Positions 58,064-64,000 of a DNA stretch of 64,000 nt are shown one piece after another. How positions within the stretch are numbered: the stretch's first letter is position 1; the number at the start of each line of letters is the position of its first letter. The position numbers were made by a program, and so were the translations under genes. The stretch is from positions 1,381,423 through 1,445,422 of the forward strand of contig NC_014253.1 in NCBI RefSeq assembly GCF_000196655.1, in the 5' to 3' direction. The notes below the pieces were generated by a model. The model searched no databases and was not told the DNA's origin. It was given only the letters and a program-made list of their open reading frames with translations. This stretch comes from Methanohalobium evestigatum Z-7303 (GTDB lineage: Archaea; Halobacteriota; Methanosarcinia; Methanosarcinales; Methanosarcinaceae).

Positions 58064-59164
58064 ATGATGGATGCAGTATTAGGATTAGAAGACGGTACAA
58101 TCGTAAAAGGCACTGGAATCGGCAGTGAAGGTGCAGTCAGTGGTGAACTTGTTTTTACAACTCTTTACACCGGATATGAAGAAGCGATGACAGACCCTTC
58201 ATATAAAGGTCAGATATTGATGTTCACCTATCCATTGATAGGCAACTATGGTGTAAGCGGTGAAAATTTCCAGTCAGATAATATACAAACCGATGGAATT
58301 GTTGTCAGAGAAGCATGTAGCAGTCCTTATCATTATAAATCTACAAGAAATTATAATCAACTGTTGCAGGATGAAGGAATACCGGGTATTGCAGGAGTAG
58401 ATACCCGAATGCTTACCATAAAAACAAGAGAAACAGGTGCAATGCGTGCAGCACTTATAAACGGAAGCGATGACAGTGATGAAGCAGTAAATCTTGCACG
58501 TAAACAACCCTATATATCAGATGTGGATTTGATATCAAAAGTTACCTGCCAGGAACCATATCATATAAAAAGTGAAAAATCGGTTTTTGGTAAGTCGAAA
58601 CATGCTGTTGTCATAGACCTTGGTCTGAAAAGAAATATCCTTTCAAGCCTTTTGTCTCGTGGTATCGATGTTACAGTTGTCCCTGCAAACACATCCACCT
58701 CAATGATTGAAGCCTATGAACCTGATTTTATTTTCCTTACCAACGGACCCGGTGACCCATTGCAAGCAAAAGGTGCAATATCAGCAGTTAATGAATTTGC
58801 TGGAAAACTTCCAATAATCGGAATCTGTTTTGGAAATCAGATAATATCTCTTGCTCTTGGTGCAGAAACCTATAAACTTAAATTCGGACACAGAGGAGCT
58901 AACCAGCCGGTAAAAGACCTTGAAACCGGTAAAGTGTATATCACATCACAAAATCATGGTTTTGCAGTAGATGGACAGTCTCTTGATACCACTGACCTTT
59001 CTGTCACACAGATTAATGCCAATGATAATACTGTTGAAGGAGTGGCTCATGAATATCTTGATATATACAGTGTCCAGTATCATCCAGAGGCAAATCCGGG
59101 TCCATGGGATACTGAAAAACTGTTTTTTGACAGGGTTGTTAAGACCATTGGAGGTGATCTATGA
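58064..59164 (+). CDS. carA: Carbamoyl-phosphate synthase small subunit
   Basis: CarA is the glutaminase subunit that feeds ammonia to CarB. The 366-residue protein has the N-terminal CPSase small domain (ALNGSDDSD-like region; [15 protein letters not shown]) and a GATase domain with the nucleophile Cys in [14 protein letters not shown] near residue 252 and His/Glu in [10 protein letters not shown]. Its stop overlaps the carB start (ATGA), so the genes are coupled. Confidence 0.96.
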   Translation: MMDAVLGLEDGTIVKGTGIGSEGAVSGELVFTTLYTGYEEAMTDPSYKGQILMFTYPLIGNYGVSGENFQSDNIQTDGIVVREACSSPYHYKSTRNYNQLLQDEGIPGIAGVDTRMLTIKTRETGAMRAALINGSDDSDEAVNLARKQPYISDVDLISKVTCQEPYHIKSEKSVFGKSKHAVVIDLGLKRNILSSLLSRGIDVTVVPANTSTSMIEAYEPDFIFLTNGPGDPLQAKGAISAVNEFAGKLPIIGICFGNQIISLALGAETYKLKFGHRGANQPVKDLETGKVYITSQNHGFAVDGQSLDTTDLSVTQINANDNTVEGVAHEYLDIYSVQYHPEANPGPWDTEKLFFDRVVKTIGGDL

Positions 59165-62100
59165 TGCCGAAACAGGACGACATCAAAAAAGTTTTACTTA
59201 TAGGTTCAGGTCCAATCACCATAGGTCAAGCGGCTGAATTTGATTTCTCCGGAAGCCAGGCTTGTAGGGCTTTAAGAGAAGAAGGTATTGAAGTTGTGCT
59301 TGTAAACTCAAACCCCGCCACTATAATGACAGACCCAGAAATGGCGGATTCAGTCTACATTGAACCACTTGAACCCAGAGTTGTAGAAAAAATCATAGAA
59401 AGGGAACGTCCTGACGGCATCATAGCAGGTCTTGGAGGACAAACCGGGTTAAATGTTACAAGTGAATTATCCGATCTTGGTGCACTTGAAAAATACAATG
59501 TCAAACTTCTGGGAACTCCTCTTGATGCGATAACCAATACTGAAGACAGAGAACTTTTTAAAGAGAAAATGGGAGATATTGGTGAAAAAGTTCCACAGAG
59601 TAAAGCAATTTCTTCCCTAAAAGAAGCAGAAGAAATGATTGATGAGCTTGGACTGCCGCTGATTGTCAGACCTGCATATACTCTGGGTGGTGCAGGCGGT
59701 GGTATCGCCCACACCAAGGAACAGCTTTTTGAAATCGTAGAAAGGGGGCTTAGAAGGAGTCGAATCCATCAGGTACTGGTTGAAGAAAGCGTACTGGGAT
59801 GGAAGGAATTTGAATACGAGGTTATGCGCGATTCAAACGATACCTGTGTTATTATCTGTAACATGGAAAACTTTGACCCTATGGGTATTCATACAGGCGA
59901 ATCCATTGTGGTAACGCCGTCCCAGACACTTAGTGATGAAGAACATCAGATGCTTCGTTCTTCAGCGATAAATATTATCCGGTCTTTCGGAATTGAAGGT
60001 GGCTGTAACATCCAGTTTGCAGTTAAAGATGGAGACTACAGGGTAGTTGAAGTCAACCCCCGTGTATCACGTTCTTCTGCACTCGCATCCAAAGCAACTG
60101 GTTATCCCATTGCAAGAGTTACTGCAAAAATCGCTATTGGAATGACACTTGATGAAATACCAAACGATGTAACCAAAAAGACACCTGCTTCCTTTGAACC
60201 GACTATTGATTATGTTGTCACAAAGATACCAAGATGGCCTTTTGATAAATTTGTTACAGCAGATAAAACCCTTTCAACATCCATGAAGAGTACCGGTGAA
60301 GTAATGGCTATAGGTAGAACGATTGAAGAATCAATGTTGAAAGCGATTCGCTCCCTTGATATAGACATTCAGACTGGGGTTACATGGGACGAAAATGAAA
60401 TTATTACTCTTCTAAGAACCCCCACAAGCAACCGATTGTTTGTCATTTTCCAGGCTTTAAGGAACGGATTTACAGTAGAAGCCATCAATCAATTCACAGG
60501 TGTTAGCACTTTCTTCCTCTGGAAAATCAAAAACATTGTAGATATGGAAAAATCGCTACAGGAATATGCAGAATCAAGTGAAGTCCCTCTGAATTATCTA
60601 TGTGATTCAAAGCGTTTGGGAATTACTGATTCACGGATTGCAGAATTGACAGACAAAACAGAAGAAGAAATCGGAGATACCAGAAGAGATAATCAAATTA
60701 AGACCACCTATAAGATGGTGGATACCTGTGCTGCTGAATTTGCCGCTGTAACACCCTATTATTATTCATCCTATGAAACCATGTGTGAATCTGAACCCAC
60801 CGATAACAAAAAGATACTGATACTTGGTTCGGGTCCCATCCGTATTGGTCAGGGTATTGAATTTGATTACTGTACAGTACATGCGGTATCTGCTATCAGT
60901 GAAGAAAACATCGAATCACATATAATCAATAACAATCCTGAAACAGTGTCAACAGATTATGATACCTCAGATAAACTGTTCTTTGAACCTCTGACACTGG
61001 AAGATGTGATGAATGTTATAGAAAAAGAACAACCTGACGGTGTACTGGTTCAGTTTGGTGGTCAGACATCCGTTAACCTTTCCCTACCACTGCAACATGA
61101 ACTTGAACGCAGGAATGATTTAAAAACTAAAATTTTTGGAACCTCTCCTGATAAAATCGATACTGCAGAAGACAGAGACAAATTTTATGCCCTTATGAAA
61201 GAACTCGGTATCAATCAGCCAGATGGTAGATATGCCCTGTCACAGGGAGAAGCGATAAATTTTGCTACAGAAATCGGTTATCCTGTCCTTGTAAGACCTT
61301 CATATGTGCTCGGTGGAAGAGCGATGGAGATTGTATACGATGAAGAAGAATTAAAAAGGTATCTCAGGGAATCTGTCTGTGTTTCAAAGGATAATCCGAT
61401 TTTAATCGATGACTTCCTTGAAGGAGCGGTTGAAATCGATGTGGATGCTGTATGTGATGGTGAAAACGTTCTCATTGGTGCGATAATGGAGCATATTGAA
61501 GAAGCAGGGGTGCATTCAGGAGATTCTGCATGTGTTATACCACCACAGAGTCTTACTGAAGAAACAATGGAAATCGTCCGTGACTATACCCGCAAAATAG
61601 CACTGTCACTTGATGTCAAAGGACTGATTAACATACAGATGGCAAAAAGAGACGGTGAAGTCTATGTCCTTGAAGCAAATCCGCGTTCCAGTCGAACAAT
61701 ACCGTTTGTATCAAAAGCTGTAGGTATACCACTTGCAAAAATAGCGGCACAGGTCATAATGGGTCATAAACTGAAAGACCTCGGGTATGCACTGGACAGG
61801 GAACCAGATGTAAAACATGTTTCAGTTAAAGAAGTTGTCCTGCCGTTTGATAAACTGCCAGGTGTCGACCCTGTTCTTGGTCCTGAAATGAAGAGTACTG
61901 GTGAAGTTATGGGTGTGGACTACAATTTTGGACGTGCCTTCTTCAAAGCCCAGTTGAGTGCAGACAATCTATTACCCCAGACTGGAAAAGTATTCCTATC
62001 AATCCGAGATGAGGATAAAGAAAAGATTGTAAACGTTGCTCGTAAGATGCAGGACGCAGGTATCGAACTCATGGGTACTCACGGAACTGCCAGTTATCTG

Positions 62101-62391
62101 GCAGAACATGGAATAATTGTAGAATCCGTCAAGAAAGTGCATGATGGAAGTCCAAACGTGATTGACATGATGAGAAGAGATGAAGTATCTCTTATCATTA
62201 ACACACCTACAAGTAAACAATCCAGAAAAGACGGTTATCAAATACGCAGAGCAGCGGTTGATTTCAAAGTGCCCTATATAACAACCATCCAGGCAGCTAT
62301 TGCTGCAGCAGAAGCTATCGAAGCTATGAAGAACAATGACATTACTATAAAGTCGATTAATGAATACCATGAAGAGGTAACACAGGGTTGA
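59161..62391 (+). CDS. carB: Carbamoyl-phosphate synthase large subunit
   Basis: CarB makes carbamoyl phosphate from bicarbonate, ammonia and two ATP for arginine and pyrimidine synthesis. The 1076 residues contain the two ATP-grasp halves, starting [19 protein letters not shown] and [19 protein letters not shown] (near residue 555), each with its own grasp domain, and a C-terminal MGS-like allosteric domain ([19 protein letters not shown]). It is single-chain, unlike the split form found in some archaea. Confidence 0.97.
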   Translation: MMPKQDDIKKVLLIGSGPITIGQAAEFDFSGSQACRALREEGIEVVLVNSNPATIMTDPEMADSVYIEPLEPRVVEKIIERERPDGIIAGLGGQTGLNVTSELSDLGALEKYNVKLLGTPLDAITNTEDRELFKEKMGDIGEKVPQSKAISSLKEAEEMIDELGLPLIVRPAYTLGGAGGGIAHTKEQLFEIVERGLRRSRIHQVLVEESVLGWKEFEYEVMRDSNDTCVIICNMENFDPMGIHTGESIVVTPSQTLSDEEHQMLRSSAINIIRSFGIEGGCNIQFAVKDGDYRVVEVNPRVSRSSALASKATGYPIARVTAKIAIGMTLDEIPNDVTKKTPASFEPTIDYVVTKIPRWPFDKFVTADKTLSTSMKSTGEVMAIGRTIEESMLKAIRSLDIDIQTGVTWDENEIITLLRTPTSNRLFVIFQALRNGFTVEAINQFTGVSTFFLWKIKNIVDMEKSLQEYAESSEVPLNYLCDSKRLGITDSRIAELTDKTEEEIGDTRRDNQIKTTYKMVDTCAAEFAAVTPYYYSSYETMCESEPTDNKKILILGSGPIRIGQGIEFDYCTVHAVSAISEENIESHIINNNPETVSTDYDTSDKLFFEPLTLEDVMNVIEKEQPDGVLVQFGGQTSVNLSLPLQHELERRNDLKTKIFGTSPDKIDTAEDRDKFYALMKELGINQPDGRYALSQGEAINFATEIGYPVLVRPSYVLGGRAMEIVYDEEELKRYLRESVCVSKDNPILIDDFLEGAVEIDVDAVCDGENVLIGAIMEHIEEAGVHSGDSACVIPPQSLTEETMEIVRDYTRKIALSLDVKGLINIQMAKRDGEVYVLEANPRSSRTIPFVSKAVGIPLAKIAAQVIMGHKLKDLGYALDREPDVKHVSVKEVVLPFDKLPGVDPVLGPEMKSTGEVMGVDYNFGRAFFKAQLSADNLLPQTGKVFLSIRDEDKEKIVNVARKMQDAGIELMGTHGTASYLAEHGIIVESVKKVHDGSPNVIDMMRRDEVSLIINTPTSKQSRKDGYQIRRAAVDFKVPYITTIQAAIAAAEAIEAMKNNDITIKSINEYHEEVTQG

Positions 62392-62397
62392 TTTAAT

Positions 62398-63585
62398 ATG
62401 CCAGAGCCAAAAAAAGTAGTTTTAGCGTATTCAGGAGGACTTGATACATCAGTATGTATCCCTCTTTTAAAAGAAGAATACGGCTATGATGAAGTTATAA
62501 CAGTTGCAGTAAATGTTGGACAGCCCGAAGAAGAGATTAAAGAAGCAGATGAAAAGGCTGAAAAAATCAGTGACAAACATTACACAATCGATGCCAGAAA
62601 AGAGTTTGTCAATGACTATATCTTCCCGCTTATCAAAGCAAACGGTGATTATGAAGGATATGTAATGGGCACATCTGTTGCACGTCCATTGATTGCCAAA
62701 AAAGTGGTGGAAGTTGCTGAAAAAGAAAAAGCGAGTGCACTTTCTCATGGATGCACCGGCAAAGGCAATGACCAGCTCCGCTTTGAAGCGGTTTTCAGGC
62801 TAACCGACCTTGAAGTGATAGCTCCTATGCGGGATATGAACCTCACCCGCGAGTGGGAAATTGAATACGCAAAAAAACATGGGATACCAGTCTCTGTTAC
62901 CACAGGTGAACCGTGGAGCATAGATGAAAACATATGGAGCCGGAGTATAGAAGGAGGAGAACTTGAAGACCCTGCATGTGCTCCTCCACAGGAAATCTAC
63001 AGCTGGACAGTATCACCGGATGATGCTCCTGAAGCACAGGCGATGGTGATCGGATTCGATAATGGTGTCCCTGTGTCCCTTGACGGAAAAGAGATGGATG
63101 GAGTTGAACTCATACAGCAACTAAACAATATCGCTGGCTCACACGGTATAGGCAGGACTGACATGATAGAAGACCGGGTTCTTGGTTTAAAAGCCAGAGA
63201 AAATTATGAACACCCTGCAGCAACCGTACTTCTGACCGCTCATCAGGATCTGGAAAAACTGGTACTTACCCGTTCAGAAATCAGGTTCAAGGCTGATGTT
63301 GATGCCCAGTGGTCAGAACTTGCATATTACGGCCTTGTTGATGAGCCTTTATATACAGACCTTAATGAATTCATTAATAAGACACAGGAACGTGTTACAG
63401 GAAAAGTAACAGTAAAACTGCACAAAGGCAATGTCAGTGTACTGGCTCGAAGTTCACCATATGCATTGTATTCAGAAGAGTTTGTATCCTTTGACAGCAA
63501 AACCATAAATCAGAAGGATGCTGAAGGGTTTGCTAAATATTACGGATTCCAGTCCCGCCTGTACAAAAAATTTGTAGAGAAATAA
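62398..63585 (+). CDS. argG: Argininosuccinate synthase
   Basis: ArgG joins citrulline and aspartate using ATP. The sequence shows the N-terminal ATP-binding PP-loop [17 protein letters not shown], the [15 protein letters not shown] citrulline/aspartate site and [14 protein letters not shown]. Its 395 residues are normal. It follows carB by only 6 bp, so carA-carB-argG forms an arginine-oriented operon. Confidence 0.97.
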   Translation: MPEPKKVVLAYSGGLDTSVCIPLLKEEYGYDEVITVAVNVGQPEEEIKEADEKAEKISDKHYTIDARKEFVNDYIFPLIKANGDYEGYVMGTSVARPLIAKKVVEVAEKEKASALSHGCTGKGNDQLRFEAVFRLTDLEVIAPMRDMNLTREWEIEYAKKHGIPVSVTTGEPWSIDENIWSRSIEGGELEDPACAPPQEIYSWTVSPDDAPEAQAMVIGFDNGVPVSLDGKEMDGVELIQQLNNIAGSHGIGRTDMIEDRVLGLKARENYEHPAATVLLTAHQDLEKLVLTRSEIRFKADVDAQWSELAYYGLVDEPLYTDLNEFINKTQERVTGKVTVKLHKGNVSVLARSSPYALYSEEFVSFDSKTINQKDAEGFAKYYGFQSRLYKKFVEK

Positions 63586-63662
63586 TTCAATCTACTTCTC
63601 CTTTCTTATTTTTGTATCATTACTATTTTTATAAGGTTAAATCATATTTTATCCCGAATCCA

Positions 63663-64000
63663 ATGGTTCAAAGAAAACTTTTTAAGGAATACTTGAGAAA
63701 AATTTTTCATCTGATATCTGTTCTTATTATTGTTATTTATGCATTTCTTGGTAAACAGATAGTTCTTATACTTCTGTTTGTATCTCTAATTTTTTTTCTT
63801 GTACTTGAATACATCCGTCTTGAAAGGTCCATAAAACTTCCAATGCTGCATGTTTTATATCGTACCAGCGAAAAAAATCAACTTGGAGGGCATGTATTTC
63901 TTACCATTGGTGCTATTATATCCATTGCGATGTTTAGTAAACAAATCGCTTTTGCCTGTATTCTTATGACAACTCTGGGTGATTTATTTGCGGCTATTGT
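63663..64000 (+). CDS. Diacylglycerol/polyprenol kinase-like membrane protein, partial
   Basis: An open frame begins at ATG 63663 and runs off the window. It encodes MVQRKLFKEYLRKIFHLISV, then several hydrophobic helices and GGHVFLTIGAIISIAMF with TTLGDLFAAI. A Lys-rich start, RKxFH-type motif and late GD are features of the dolichol kinase/CTP-dependent kinase family of archaea. Only 112 residues are seen, so the assignment is tentative. Confidence 0.6.
   Translation, partial: MVQRKLFKEYLRKIFHLISVLIIVIYAFLGKQIVLILLFVSLIFFLVLEYIRLERSIKLPMLHVLYRTSEKNQLGGHVFLTIGAIISIAMFSKQIAFACILMTTLGDLFAAI

Overview
The window is archaeal and fits a methylotrophic methanogen of the Methanosarcinaceae. Direct signs are archaeal information genes (replication factor C large subunit, DNA topoisomerase VI, aIF5B, eS6/eS28/eL24/eL8, thermosome, GatE, diphthine synthase) beside methanogen enzymes: formylmethanofuran dehydrogenase subunits, an HdrA-MvhD fusion with a polyferredoxin, and a dimethylamine methyltransferase gene (mtbB) with an in-frame UAG for pyrrolysine. 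Low G+C, moderately acidic proteins, bacterial-type gyrase and cytochrome c maturation genes suggest a halophilic member such as Methanohalobium. The genus is an inference; I could not run a comparison.

Layout. 1-1025: end of an IS605/IS1341-type element with a partial tnpB. 1071-5854: rfcL, then top6B-top6A. 5925-7334: a second tnpB element. 7616-12038: gyrB-gyrA. 12098-14136: pdxS-pdxT and a flavin split-barrel protein. 14191-17795 (minus): translation operon eL8-eS28-eL24-ndk-infB-eS6. 17949-20200: secreted protein, tRNA-Met, tRNA-Asn, a radical SAM enzyme. 20268-25663 (minus): type IV pilus-like operon (ATPase, membrane platform, two pilins). 25753-29956 (minus): PfkB kinase, DUF555, DUF357, HerA-like ATPase, dphB. 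30126-31772: thermosome. 31799-34170 (minus): DUF2119, S4/methyltransferase, old-yellow-enzyme-like protein. 34326-36628: a large protein of unknown function followed by a LarC C-terminal-like protein.

36658-45000 is a decayed, IS-rich stretch. It holds a 5'-truncated sodium-symporter gene with an untracked 34-residue partner ORF, a TnpB element, a hairpin cluster, DUF2115 and ccmABC, a molybdopterin oxidoreductase pseudogene, and a tnpA/tnpB element whose tnpA is frameshifted by an ATCAT repeat. The pseudogene is hit by an IS end, a 111-bp MITE and a frameshift.

45004-51746 (minus) is energy metabolism: fwdG-fwdB-fwdD, a ferredoxin-thioredoxin reductase subunit, a UspA protein, then mtbC-mtbB(Pyl)-permease. 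52180-55873 encodes HdrA2 and an eight-cluster polyferredoxin, followed by gatE, carA-carB, argG and the start of a polyprenol/diacylglycerol kinase-like gene cut by the window end.

In function, the mtb operon takes up dimethylamine and moves its methyl group to a corrinoid protein. Fwd catalyses the formylmethanofuran/CO2 step of the C1 pathway, and HdrA2 with its polyferredoxin belongs to cytosolic heterodisulfide/ferredoxin electron transfer. The most unusual material is in the mobile-element ends (covarying hairpins, an extra two-hairpin insertion), the layered gene decay around 42.4-45.0 kb, and the uncharacterised 589-residue protein paired with a LarC-like protein.
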